Assembly (NCBI RefSeq): GCF_002906155.1
Contig: NZ_MUJK01000002.1
Span: forward strand, 1-64,000
Direction: 5' to 3'
Length of the DNA stretch: 64,000 nucleotides
Source of the DNA: Pseudomonas laurylsulfativorans
GTDB taxonomy: Bacteria > Pseudomonadota > Gammaproteobacteria > Pseudomonadales > Pseudomonadaceae
The position numbers were made by a program, and so were the translations under genes. Under the pieces are notes generated by a model. The model had not been told where the DNA came from. It saw only the letters and a program-made list of their open reading frames with translations, and did no database searches. Position 1 is the first letter of the stretch, and every line of letters starts with the position of its first letter. Below are positions 49,819-57,953 of this stretch, piece after piece.

Positions 49819-50341
49819 CCATGGTTGTCGGCACTGAGGAGTTGTCTAAGTAAAAAAACGCAGCGCCGACCCCTGCCCTGACCATAAGCGTTGCTTTCGA
49901 AAGCGACGCTGTTTTCAGGTCCGGAAATACATGCAGCGTGAGCGACCGCCAAATGTCCTCGGCGTGCGCCGGGGTGACGGAGTCCTTCTTCAGCTCAAAC
50001 CAAGCGGTAGCGACGTTCTCGAATGTATTTTCTGTCTCCGCTCGTTTGGCTTCGTTCTGAATGTTGCGTTGCTCCTTGGGACCTATGCCTTGTGCAAGTA
50101 GCTCACGTGCCTCAACGACTTTCTTACGAGCGTTTGTCAATGAGAGCTCTGGATAAGTGTCCAGTCCCATGTTGATACGATTCTTGGTTATCGGATCGCG
50201 GTAGTTCAAGTTCCACAGCATTGAGCCGTTGCTCCTGACCCGGAGCGGGAGGCCGTCACCATCGCTGAGGACGTAATCTTTGTCTTACGCCTTGACTGCC
50301 TTGAGCTGGCGGTCGGAAAGGCGGAGGGCTGGAGCAGGCGT
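49805..50341 (-). pseudogene. P4-type tyrosine integrase, N-terminal remnant 1
   Basis: On the minus strand the frame reads LRLSDRQLKAVKA, stop, DKDYVLSDGDG..LWNLNYRDP, then DTYPELSLTNARKKVVEARE and ENVATAWFELKKDSVTPAHA, the Arm-type DNA-binding and core-binding parts of a P4-family integrase. The start codon is ACG (50339-50341) where the second copy at 58153 has ATG. A TAA interrupts it at 50285-50287. Homology fades after about residue 150 (near 49890), so the catalytic domain (usual total about 400 aa) is gone. Confidence 0.85.
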
Positions 50342-50782
50342 GAGAGCTACCTCTGACACCGCTTTGGTATTCCAAAAAATAGTGATGGATTTATGCTTTG
50401 TCCAGGTTGAAGTTCTTAAAGCTTACTCGCCTAAGTAATCACGGTCCTATATCTGTTCTGAGTTACTTAAGTGCTAAACTTTTCAATCGCTGCGCTGTAT
50501 TGCTTCTTGATAAAAAGTCAATGGTGTCATATTGCACTATTGCAGATTCCGTTCTGTCAATTAACGTGGCTTGGTAATTTCCGATGTGTGCGTGGTCGAT
50601 TGTCGTTAGCTGAGGCCTTACTTCATCGCCGCAGTGGATACTGTATTGCCCGATAATTTTTCCAAAAATACCATCGATGTATCGTGCTGGAATCGTCAGT
50701 TATGTGCATCGCTTGGTGGGGATGCTGCACTGTGAAGGGGCTATGCTTGAAGCGATAAGGCATTTGCAGAATCGGGGATCCC
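50342..50782. other. AT-rich intergenic region upstream of the LuxR-type gene
   Basis: These 441 bp are visibly richer in A+T than the surroundings. They hold the former integrase upstream region (GGTATTCCAAA, also upstream of remnant 2), an inverted repeat TAAGTAA/TTACTTA (50432-50469) and a half-match, TATTGCAGATT (50538-50548), to the palindrome found upstream of the permease and M24 genes. No gene is supported. Confidence 0.5.
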
Positions 50783-51811
50783 ATGAATGAAGTCTTCCGT
50801 GATCACAAGCGTGTGGCAGCAGCAATAGCGGCGGTTGTCGATGCTGTGGGGCACCAAGGCTTTTATGCCATCGTGCTGGAGACGCTGGGACAATATATTG
50901 ACTGTGAGCGTTGGCTGGCTATCAAGTACAGCAGGTTTTCTGCTCCCGAGTTCATTGTCAACACGTCTTTGAGCCACGAGGCGGTTGAGCAATACATGAG
51001 TCACCTCTACAGGATCGACCCTCTGCTTCGGTTAGTGACTGAAGATCGTGTGCCCTCTGTGGTCACGTTTTCACTCATGCAAAACGAGGATGATTCCAAT
51101 GTTTATTACGATGAAATATTCAAGTCGGGGCAGATTCTGGACGAGCTGACGCTGATGCTGCCTGTCATCGGTGGGGGTTACCTGGGGTTCTGTTTCGATC
51201 GCGAGTACACCCTGTTCAATGAGGATGAAATCGCCTTTTTCACCGCCCTTTACCCGATCATCGTCGCTGCGCATGCCGCACACATGCGAACGGAGTCTCT
51301 GGAGGGTCTCGGCGCCCTGTTCGGGAATGGAAAGGTCGGCGTTCTCACCTTAGGCGGTGATAACAGGATCATCTACCAAAACCCCGCCTGGCACGCCTTG
51401 GCCGGTCATGCCTTCGGAAACGAAACGTTGGAATTCATATTGAGTCAGCCTGAACTGATCGCAGTCCATGTTGAGGGCTTGATTGCCCACTGGGAATATT
51501 CCAGGAATGTATCCGCTTCTGCCACGAGTGTCAGAGCAGTATTTCTCGAGCAGAAAAGCGAAGGGTATATACAAACGGATGTAAAAGAGTTCTTCGAACA
51601 ATTTTATGATACTTATCACCTCAGCCCGCGCGAGCGACAACTGGTCGAAAAAACCTTGCGCGGGTATTCGATGCCCGTGATCGCAGAAAAACTGGATCTT
51701 AGTCTGGGAACGGTCAGAAATTATAAACAGCGGTTGTACGCCAAACTCGACATCACCAGTGAACGGGAAATATTTTCTTTGTTCATGATGCACATGTTCG
51801 GGCAGTCATAA
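50783..51811 (+). CDS. Orphan LuxR-type transcriptional regulator
   Basis: The 342-aa protein has a C-terminal LuxR helix-turn-helix: LSPRERQLVEKTLRGYSMPV, IAEKLDLSLGTVRNYKQRLY and KLDITSEREIF (about residues 278-335). The N-terminal 200 residues look like a ligand-sensing GAF or autoinducer-like domain; VEQYMSHLYRIDPLL recalls the Tyr..Asp-Pro of AHL receptors, but I see no convincing full AHL pocket, and there is no luxI nearby. No receiver domain is present. GGGGAT precedes the ATG. It is the natural regulator of the cargo genes that follow and of the palindromes before two of them. Confidence 0.9.
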   Translation: MNEVFRDHKRVAAAIAAVVDAVGHQGFYAIVLETLGQYIDCERWLAIKYSRFSAPEFIVNTSLSHEAVEQYMSHLYRIDPLLRLVTEDRVPSVVTFSLMQNEDDSNVYYDEIFKSGQILDELTLMLPVIGGGYLGFCFDREYTLFNEDEIAFFTALYPIIVAAHAAHMRTESLEGLGALFGNGKVGVLTLGGDNRIIYQNPAWHALAGHAFGNETLEFILSQPELIAVHVEGLIAHWEYSRNVSASATSVRAVFLEQKSEGYIQTDVKEFFEQFYDTYHLSPRERQLVEKTLRGYSMPVIAEKLDLSLGTVRNYKQRLYAKLDITSEREIFSLFMMHMFGQS

Positions 51812-51818
51812 CAGTGGC

Positions 51819-51836
51819 TAGTGCAGATTAGCACTA
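51819..51836 (+). promoter_or_regulatory. Palindromic operator copy 1 (before the APC permease)
   Basis: TAGTGCAGATTAGCACTA is a perfect 6-6-6 inverted repeat, 8 bp after the LuxR stop and 144 bp before the permease ATG. A -10-like TAACAT lies 23 bp downstream (51860-51865), placing the palindrome centre about -44 from the expected start of transcription, the position used by LuxR-type activators. Confidence 0.65.
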
Positions 51837-51980
51837 TTGGTACAGTCGGTGACGAGCGCTAACATCGCCTTCAAGGCTCGGCACGCATCCCCGCAACAAC
51901 GGTCATTCAGCGGCCGGCCTACAACGATAACAATATGAACTTGAAGACTCGCGGATTACGCGAGCGGCGGGAGTATGCTC

Positions 51981-53441
51981 ATGAACAGCACATCGGTTGG
52001 CAAGGACACTTGTCAGGAAAAGGGTCATCACCTCCAGCGTGAACTTAACTTTTCCTCCACATTCTCCCTGGCCTTTGCCTTCATATCACCCATTGTGGCG
52101 CTTTACTCCATCTTCGGAATTGGCATTTTAACGGTCGGTCCTGCCTTCTGGTGGGGGTTGGTGGTGGCCATGGCAGGGCAACTGTTAGTGGCGTTGGTCT
52201 TCGCCATGCTGGTATCGAGATTTCCGTATGAGGGCAGTATTTATCAGTGGTCCAAGTACCTGCTCGGCAGTCGCTTTGGCTGGTTTGCAGGCTGGACTTA
52301 CATCTGCACGCTGCCGATCACCATTGCAACGGTAGCCCTTGGTGGCGCGGGATTCGTGGCGCAGCTATTGGGCATAGATGCGACCGACAAGATGATCAGT
52401 GTGCCGATTGCCCTGTTTCTCATCGCATTCGCCACGTGGGGTAACACCCAAGGCCGAAAGATTTTCTCGACCATCGTCTGGCTGTGCATTGGTGCCGAAG
52501 TGATCGGCTCGGTCGGCATCGGCGTGCTGTTGCTGGTGGAATTCAAAGTCAACACGCTGTCCATCCTGATGCCCGACGCTCAGGTCTTTGCCTGGCCGGA
52601 ACCCGGTATCTCCGGCTTTTTCTCTTCGAAAGTAGCGCTCGCCATTGCTTACTGCGGTTGGGCATTCGTGGGTTTTGAAAGCGCCGGTGCCGTCGCTGAA
52701 GAAGTCAAAGATCCTGAAAGGGCGGTGCCCAAGGCGATGCTGTTCTGCCTGCTGTCAGTTGGCGCGGTGGTGGCATTCTCAGCGTTTTCACTGATTTTGG
52801 CATTGCCCACCTTGGAGTTTCCTGCGGGAAGCGACCCTGTCACGGTGACGCTGATCACTCATTTAGGGCAGATCGCTTACAAGGGCATGCTGGTGCTGTT
52901 CATCATCGGATTTCTAGCGTGCATGCTGGGCATTCAGGCTTCGGTATCGCGGGTCATTTGGGCGTTCGCTCGGGACAGAACCATTCCCTGCTCGGATTTC
53001 CTTCGACAGTTGAGTGGGGACGACAAATTGCCAACGCGCGCTTTTCTGTTAACGGGCGGGTTATCGGCACTATTGTTCATGTTGTCTTTTACCAATATTT
53101 ATCCGCTGTTACTGGCGTTCAGTATTGCCGGATTCTATCTCGCCTTCGCATTCCCGCTGGTGGGTGCGTGTGTAAGCGTATTGAAAGGCGACTGGCGAGA
53201 GGGGCCGTTCTCTCTGGGTATCTTGAGTATTCCCACCATCTTCGCGGCAACCGGTTGGACTCTATTTGAAGCGGTCAATATTTCGTGGCCTCGTTATCCA
53301 GAACTGTCGTGGTACGAAAACTGGGCGGTGCCGATCATGATTGTTTTCCTGGCGCTGGCGGGTTGGGTTATTTATTCGAAATGGGCATCACCTTCTTATA
53401 TGCACTCCACGTTAAGCGCTGCCGTCGCAGATAACGAATAA
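51981..53441 (+). CDS. APC-superfamily amino acid/amine permease
   Basis: The 486-aa inner-membrane protein has about twelve membrane segments, with LAFAFISPIVALYSIFGIGI in segment 1 and FPYEGSIYQWSKYLLGSRFGW typical of the choline/GABA-type (ACT) branch, and GFESAGAVAEEVKDPERAVP, the conserved loop of this branch. It imports an amino acid, amine or related amide by proton or sodium symport. GGGAG lies 7 nt before the ATG at 51981 and only one base before the ATG at 51975. Operator copy 1 lies upstream and the prenyl synthase follows by 16 bp. Confidence 0.9.
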   Translation: MNSTSVGKDTCQEKGHHLQRELNFSSTFSLAFAFISPIVALYSIFGIGILTVGPAFWWGLVVAMAGQLLVALVFAMLVSRFPYEGSIYQWSKYLLGSRFGWFAGWTYICTLPITIATVALGGAGFVAQLLGIDATDKMISVPIALFLIAFATWGNTQGRKIFSTIVWLCIGAEVIGSVGIGVLLLVEFKVNTLSILMPDAQVFAWPEPGISGFFSSKVALAIAYCGWAFVGFESAGAVAEEVKDPERAVPKAMLFCLLSVGAVVAFSAFSLILALPTLEFPAGSDPVTVTLITHLGQIAYKGMLVLFIIGFLACMLGIQASVSRVIWAFARDRTIPCSDFLRQLSGDDKLPTRAFLLTGGLSALLFMLSFTNIYPLLLAFSIAGFYLAFAFPLVGACVSVLKGDWREGPFSLGILSIPTIFAATGWTLFEAVNISWPRYPELSWYENWAVPIMIVFLALAGWVIYSKWASPSYMHSTLSAAVADNE

Positions 53442-53457
53442 GTCTGGCGAACCGGTG

Positions 53458-54360
53458 ATGCGAATACATAAAACCGTGGGCAGCGAAAGAAATCTGATAC
53501 TTCGCGCCCGACTGGACAATGGATTACGGAAACTACTGACACACTCCAGCCCTTCACTGGAGAAACTGTATGACGCCATGACTTACGGCGTATTTGAACC
53601 GGGTAAATGCTTGCGGCCATTGCTCGCTTACAGTGCGTGTGAAGCCATGGGAGGGCAGTTTGACGCAGCCGACGGTGTCGCTTGCGCGGTGGAGCTGATG
53701 CACGCCTATTCCTTGATACACGACGATCTTCCGGCACTGGACGACGCGCTGGTTCGTCGAGGGAAGCCGGCGTTGCATGTGGCCTACGGCGAGAGCGCGG
53801 CCTTGATCGCGGGGGATGCCTTGCAGGCACTGGCGTTCGAATCGTTGGCGCAACCATCAGCGGTGAGTGCCGGGATTCGCCTGCAAATGTTGGCAGTCAT
53901 GGCCAGGGCGGCTGGCCCCGCCGGTCTTGCAGGCGGCCAGTTTCTCGACATGGCGCTGGCCGGTACCCGACCGACTCTGGAGCAAGTCGCCGAAATGCAG
54001 CGTTTGAAAACCGGCGCATTGATCGAGGCCAGCGTCGTGATGGGCGCAATGGCGGGTGGAGCAACCGTGGAAACGAATCGCTTCGTGGCCTTGAGAAAAT
54101 ACGCCGAACAGATCGGCAGAGCCTTTCAAGTGCGCGACGACATTCTGGATGTCGTCGGAGATCGGGTTGCCCTGGGGAAAGCGGTTCACGCGGACCAGCA
54201 CGCTGACAAGTCCACCGCTGTTTCTTCATTGGGATTGGAAGGGGCGCGGCATTACGCCAGGCAACTTCTACTGGGGGCGTTAACGGCACTGGATGCATTT
54301 GGCCCGGAAGCCGATGCACTTCGACAACTTGCACATGTTGTCGTGGAACGCGACCTCTAG
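53458..54360 (+). CDS. Short-chain polyprenyl (farnesyl/geranyl) diphosphate synthase
   Basis: The 300-aa protein is of the IspA type. The first Asp-rich motif is HDDLPALDDALVRRGKP (Asp89, Asp90, Asp95, Asp96), and the second is FQVRDDILDVVGD (Asp227, Asp228, Asp231). GKCLRPLL near residue 50 is the IPP-binding region and GGQFLDMAL the mid-protein helix. All key Mg-binding acids are present, so it should condense IPP with an allylic diphosphate. Housekeeping ispA is normally beside dxs and xseB, so this is an extra copy. The ATG at 53458 (GTG at 53455 possible) is 16 bp after the permease stop. Confidence 0.88.
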   Translation: MRIHKTVGSERNLILRARLDNGLRKLLTHSSPSLEKLYDAMTYGVFEPGKCLRPLLAYSACEAMGGQFDAADGVACAVELMHAYSLIHDDLPALDDALVRRGKPALHVAYGESAALIAGDALQALAFESLAQPSAVSAGIRLQMLAVMARAAGPAGLAGGQFLDMALAGTRPTLEQVAEMQRLKTGALIEASVVMGAMAGGATVETNRFVALRKYAEQIGRAFQVRDDILDVVGDRVALGKAVHADQHADKSTAVSSLGLEGARHYARQLLLGALTALDAFGPEADALRQLAHVVVERDL

Positions 54361-54404
54361 CGATACGAACTTTCGTTCCTTTGTTAATTTACCAACGATA
54401 GCAA

Positions 54405-54422
54405 TAGTGCAGATTTGCAGTA
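54405..54422 (+). promoter_or_regulatory. Palindromic operator copy 2 (before the M24 gene)
   Basis: TAGTGCAGATTTGCAGTA matches operator copy 1 at 16 of 18 positions and retains most of the dyad. It is 103 bp before the M24 ATG, and a -10-like TGAATA (54445-54450) begins 22-23 bp downstream, the same geometry as copy 1. Confidence 0.62.
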
Positions 54423-54525
54423 TTTGAATTCTCCTGTCATGGGTTGAATATGACGGCTACGGCGCTCGAACGCTGATCAGTATTCGGCGCACTTATGTAT
54501 AAAAACAAAGACTGAGGTAATCGTG

Positions 54526-55743
54526 ATGACCATCGAAAGAATGAATTACCCTGACGGTTATTTTCCAGTGGATGAATATGAGGGTCGCTGGAAAAAAGTG
54601 GAAGATGAAATGCGCCGGCAGGGTTATGAACTGGCCATTGTCTGGGGCAAGACAGCTGGCCATTATGAGCGAGCCATGGAAACACTTTGGCTGACCAACT
54701 TCTGGTCGGAACACTCTGGCCAGGAACCGGATTCTCCAATCTGGAACGCACGAGGTTTCTGCTGTGTGATATTGGAGCCTGGAAAGAAACCTGAACTGCA
54801 TGCCGACGTGGCGACAGTGCGTCGTCGTATGGTGCGCTGCGGCGATTATTTCTTCAGTGACGACCCGATCAGCAGCGTCGCCAAGGCTCTGAACGCGCGC
54901 AAGCCGCATCGCAGCGTCGTGTTCGTCGGGTCCGACAATCTGCCGATGAAGTACGCCAGGCAGCTCGCGGAACAGACGCCCGGTATCCAGTTCGAGTATG
55001 ACGATAACCTGATCCGCCGTTGCCGGCGGATCAAGAGCCCGCGAGAGCTGGACATGTTTCGCGAAGCGGGGCAGATGGTCTCCAGCGCCTTGTACCGCGT
55101 GTGCGACAGCCTTTACGCGGGCAAGACGGCGGCCGAGGCGGCGGCAGAGGGCGCTTATGAACTTACACGGCGTGGGGGAGGCTGGCTGCGGATCCCGGTG
55201 AATTTCGGCAACGACGAGGACAGTCAGTTCTTCGAGCGTGATCCCATGTACGGGTATTCCATGGGCGCGCCGAGCAAGGGCGATATGGTCCGGACCTGGA
55301 TCTATGGGCCGACCCATCAGGGGTACTGGCTCGACCCGGGACGCTCGCTGGTCTGCGGCGGCAAGCCGACCCCGGAGCAGCGCTCTCTGCTGATCGACTC
55401 CTACGCCATCACGGAGGCGGTGATGAACTCCGTGAAACACTGCGCCCGGGTGCTCGACGTGGTGGGCGAGGCCGAGCGTGTGCAGGCACGGGTGGCCGAA
55501 GAAGAGGACCTGGCCGCCAAGCAATGGCCGTACTTTGGCCACGGCAACGGCTCCATGTGGGAACACCCGATCATCAACCGGGATTCGGTCACGGCAGACG
55601 ATATTTTCGAAGAAGGGATGGTCGCCTCCGGGGAGTCCTTCATGACGCGCAAAGGTGTCGGCAGCGTGGGGTGGGAGCAGAACTTCATCGTCACCCGGAC
55701 CGGAATCGAGTTGCTGACGACGACCCCGGTTTTCTGGTTCTGA
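54526..55743 (+). CDS. M24-family (pita-bread fold) Xaa-Pro peptidase/creatinase-like protein
   Basis: The 405-aa protein has a creatinase-type N-domain (about residues 20-165) and an M24 C-domain. Later ligands are present: YFGHGNGSMWEHP (His), ASGESFM (Glu) and WEQNFIVT (Glu). In KGDMVRTWIYGPTHQGYWLD only the second Asp ligand (Asp270) is clear; the first, which is the third residue after GDxV in methionine aminopeptidases, is Trp258. With an incomplete dinuclear site it may act without metal, as creatinase does. The family hydrolyses C-N bonds of proline peptides, creatine or ectoine-like compounds. Operator copy 2 lies upstream. Confidence 0.85.
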   Translation: MTIERMNYPDGYFPVDEYEGRWKKVEDEMRRQGYELAIVWGKTAGHYERAMETLWLTNFWSEHSGQEPDSPIWNARGFCCVILEPGKKPELHADVATVRRRMVRCGDYFFSDDPISSVAKALNARKPHRSVVFVGSDNLPMKYARQLAEQTPGIQFEYDDNLIRRCRRIKSPRELDMFREAGQMVSSALYRVCDSLYAGKTAAEAAAEGAYELTRRGGGWLRIPVNFGNDEDSQFFERDPMYGYSMGAPSKGDMVRTWIYGPTHQGYWLDPGRSLVCGGKPTPEQRSLLIDSYAITEAVMNSVKHCARVLDVVGEAERVQARVAEEEDLAAKQWPYFGHGNGSMWEHPIINRDSVTADDIFEEGMVASGESFMTRKGVGSVGWEQNFIVTRTGIELLTTTPVFWF

Positions 55744-55820
55744 TCAATAGTCGCACTGTGTGAAATTTCAGGGCGCCGCTCCCAACGACCCAGGTGCGGT
55801 GCCTTTTTTATGGAGGCTCC

Positions 55821-56648
55821 ATGAACATTTTGCTGGCGCAACTGCCCATTGCGGACGCACAGGTTGAGATCAACCTTAGCAACATGCTGTCAATGATCCG
55901 CAACGCCCCGCTCGATACGGATCTGATCGTGTTTCCAGAGACGACGCTTTCAGGTTTTCCAACCAGGGAAGAGATTGGCACCACTGGGCTGATGACTCGT
56001 AGCAAGCCTATCCGACTCATTCAGGAGGCAGCACGCAAAAGCAATACCGCCATCGCTTTCGGTTTTTGCGAGCAGGCTGACGGGCGGGCGTATAACACCG
56101 CTCTGCTGGTCGATGGATCAGGGCGCATTGCCCTCAAATACCGCAAGACTCATCTCTGGCCCGATACGGACTGGGGCGTTTTCGAGGCCGGCTCGCAGTA
56201 CGCGGTGTGTGAAATCGCCTCGTTACGCGTGGGCATGCTCATTTGCTACGACATCGAGTTTCCGGAGACTGCCCGCGCGCTGGCCTTGTTGGACGCCGAC
56301 CTCATCCTGGTGCTGGACGGCAACATGGACCCCTACGGCCCCGTGCACCGTCGCGCCGTGATCACCCGCGCCACGGAAAACCAATGTTTTGCCGTTCTGG
56401 TGAACAGGATTGGTGAAGGCAGGGGCCTGTCGTTTCCTGGCGAGAGTATCGCCGTTGATCCGTTTGGAAACGTGTTGGTCGAATCCACCGACGGACATCC
56501 TGTCGGCGTCACGCTGGATCGCAGGAGGATTGAAGAAAGTCGAAAGAGTTATCGCTATTTACGCGACCGACGTGCCGCTCCACTGGGCGTCGAACGGACC
56601 TCTAGCGAAGACGGCGTTGCCAACACAGTCAGCGTTATTCCGGGGTGA
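55821..56648 (+). CDS. Carbon-nitrogen hydrolase (nitrilase-superfamily amidase)
   Basis: The 275-aa enzyme has the full catalytic set: Glu40 in VFPETTLSGFP, Lys109 in KYRKTHLW and Cys142 in LICYDIEFPE. It should cut a small amide, omega-amide or N-carbamoyl compound in the cytosol. GGAGG lies just before the ATG at 55821 (MNILLAQL). It is 77 bp after the M24 gene on the same strand with no clear terminator between, so both probably belong to the transcript starting near operator copy 2. Confidence 0.9.
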   Translation: MNILLAQLPIADAQVEINLSNMLSMIRNAPLDTDLIVFPETTLSGFPTREEIGTTGLMTRSKPIRLIQEAARKSNTAIAFGFCEQADGRAYNTALLVDGSGRIALKYRKTHLWPDTDWGVFEAGSQYAVCEIASLRVGMLICYDIEFPETARALALLDADLILVLDGNMDPYGPVHRRAVITRATENQCFAVLVNRIGEGRGLSFPGESIAVDPFGNVLVESTDGHPVGVTLDRRRIEESRKSYRYLRDRRAAPLGVERTSSEDGVANTVSVIPG

Positions 56649-56951
56649 TCATTCAATTGCCCAATGGATCGTGCGAACGTATAAAACCTGCAGTAGATGG
56701 GCGAGCGTTTTTGGGGATGCAGCACGCGGTAGACCTTCGGGTCTGCCAGTTTCCCGATCCCGGTTCGCCAACCTGCGTACAGCGAAGGAAAAATGGGCAC
56801 TAGGAAGGCGCCTTTTTTTGGGGTGATTGGGCGTTTTTGAGCTGTTGATGTTGCCCGGATTTTGCCCGCTCTCGACCAATAGCAGCGTTGGCTCAAATTA
56901 GCCGATTGTGGTTTGCCATGAAGCAGCTAATCGGGCAAAGATTAAACGTTG
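56649..56951. other. 303-bp intergenic region with hairpins
   Basis: It holds a strong hairpin GGTAGACC-TTCG-GGTCTGCC (56728-56747) and a weaker bidirectional terminator-like GGCAC/GCGCC stem flanked by AAAAA and TTTTTTT (about 56787-56819), serving the convergent amidase and GNAT genes. Open frames crossing it have no ribosome site and are not called. Confidence 0.5.
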
Positions 56952-57377
56952 TCAGCGCAAAAGCTTCTGAAAGTAGAGCCGGGTATGTCCCGGTGGATAG
57001 TCTGCCAGGCGTCCGAATTCGCTATAGCCCAGTTTTAGATAAAAGCCTGGTGCCTGAAAGCTGAAGGTCTCCAGCCAGATGCCAGTGCAGTTCTTTTTCC
57101 TGGCTATATCTTCGGCCATGCGCATTAGCCGTTCTCCGATACCTTGGCCACGCATCGACTCGGGAACGCTGACAAGATCAATAAGCAGCCATTGATAGGA
57201 GACCTTGCCGTACAGCCCCCCTATCACTTCGTTATTGTCAGGGTCGCGTAGCAACAGGGCAAATGTCTCATGGGCGTCGTCCCCACCATTGGACAAATTA
57301 TGGGCCAGTAGTGGACTCAAAATTCCTAGACGCTCTGCTTCAGTCGCATTTTCCGAAATCTGGATTTCCACAGACAT
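56952..57377 (-). CDS. GNAT-family N-acetyltransferase
   Basis: The 141-aa protein has the GNAT acetyl-CoA loop SVPESMRGQGIGERLMRMAE (Q/RxxGxG/A, about residues 73-92) and LETFSFQAPGFYLKLGYSEF at the C-terminal half. The substrate is unknown. It is convergent with the amidase and may be unrelated to that operon. Confidence 0.88.
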   Translation of the reverse strand: MSVEIQISENATEAERLGILSPLLAHNLSNGGDDAHETFALLLRDPDNNEVIGGLYGKVSYQWLLIDLVSVPESMRGQGIGERLMRMAEDIARKKNCTGIWLETFSFQAPGFYLKLGYSEFGRLADYPPGHTRLYFQKLLR

Positions 57378-57484
57378 GGCGCTCTCCCTGAGCTACGAGT
57401 AAATGGGTCAATAAGGTAGCCCATTTCTGTCACCCCATGGTGAATCTGTACATGCATCAATCGTGTGTTTTTGATGGGCTGGAC

Positions 57485-57690
57485 GGCTGCTTTTGGCCGA
57501 TTGTGTTGAAAAAGTCGGCTTCAGTTTCCACGGCAGAAAAGTACGCGTCTGAGATAGAAATCTGTGTTTTGCGCAGTAGGTTCAGAGCTCAGATCTGACT
57601 TGTCAGCGCGCAAAATAGGCGCTTTCACCGCTCAATGCATGGGTCGTCAGGCCGGGTCGATTTTTTCAACACAATCGGCCGATAACAGCC
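57485..57690. mobile_element. MITE-like element with 33-bp terminal inverted repeats
   Basis: The left end (57485-57517) contains GGCCGATTGTGTTGAAAAAG and the right end (57658-57690) contains its inverted copy TTTTTTCAACACAATCGGCC. The inner 23 bp match at 22 positions and the outer part is weaker. The 206-bp unit has no coding capacity, as expected for a non-autonomous derivative of an insertion sequence. No clear target duplication is visible. Confidence 0.72.
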
Positions 57691-57827
57691 TCTTGTGCCA
57701 GAGATACAAGGACTTCTTTTTAGATGGATGGTTAGTCTGGAGAACAGCAGTGATTAGCAAAGCTCGACCTGACAGGCACGGCTGGAGGTCCGCTATCTGT
57801 CAGATCAAGTCTGAGCGTTCCGCACTA

Positions 57828-57953
57828 TCAGTAGCGAGCCGCAGTATTGCTTTCAATCGCCTCTGCCGCAGCCAGCGTATTTCTCATCAAACACGCTACC
57901 GTCATAGGACCGACACCTCCTGGAACTGGAGTCATGGCCGCTGCGATGTCCTT
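57828..57953 (-). pseudogene. folD 3' fragment
   Basis: The minus-strand frame encodes [20 protein letters not shown] and [12 protein letters not shown] and then stops at 57828. [11 protein letters not shown] is the invariant C-terminal signature of methylenetetrahydrofolate dehydrogenase/cyclohydrolase. Only about 40 of the usual 285 residues remain. The fragment is joined at about 57955 to the integrase remnant, so a deletion or recombination fused two broken genes. The frame continues upstream in a different frame from the integrase. Confidence 0.82.

Noticed and set aside
50471..50656. 61-codon frame in the AT-rich gap before the LuxR gene
   Set aside because: No ribosome site, unusual composition, no similarity I recognise.
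50783..51811. AHL quorum-sensing receptor call for the LuxR-type protein
   Set aside because: Only a Tyr..Asp-Pro stretch is suggestive; the conserved Trp/Tyr pocket is not evident, the protein is about 100 residues too long and no luxI is present.
56649..56879. 76-codon minus-strand frame after the amidase
   Set aside because: It crosses a strong hairpin and has no ribosome site; similar overlapping frames are present on both strands.
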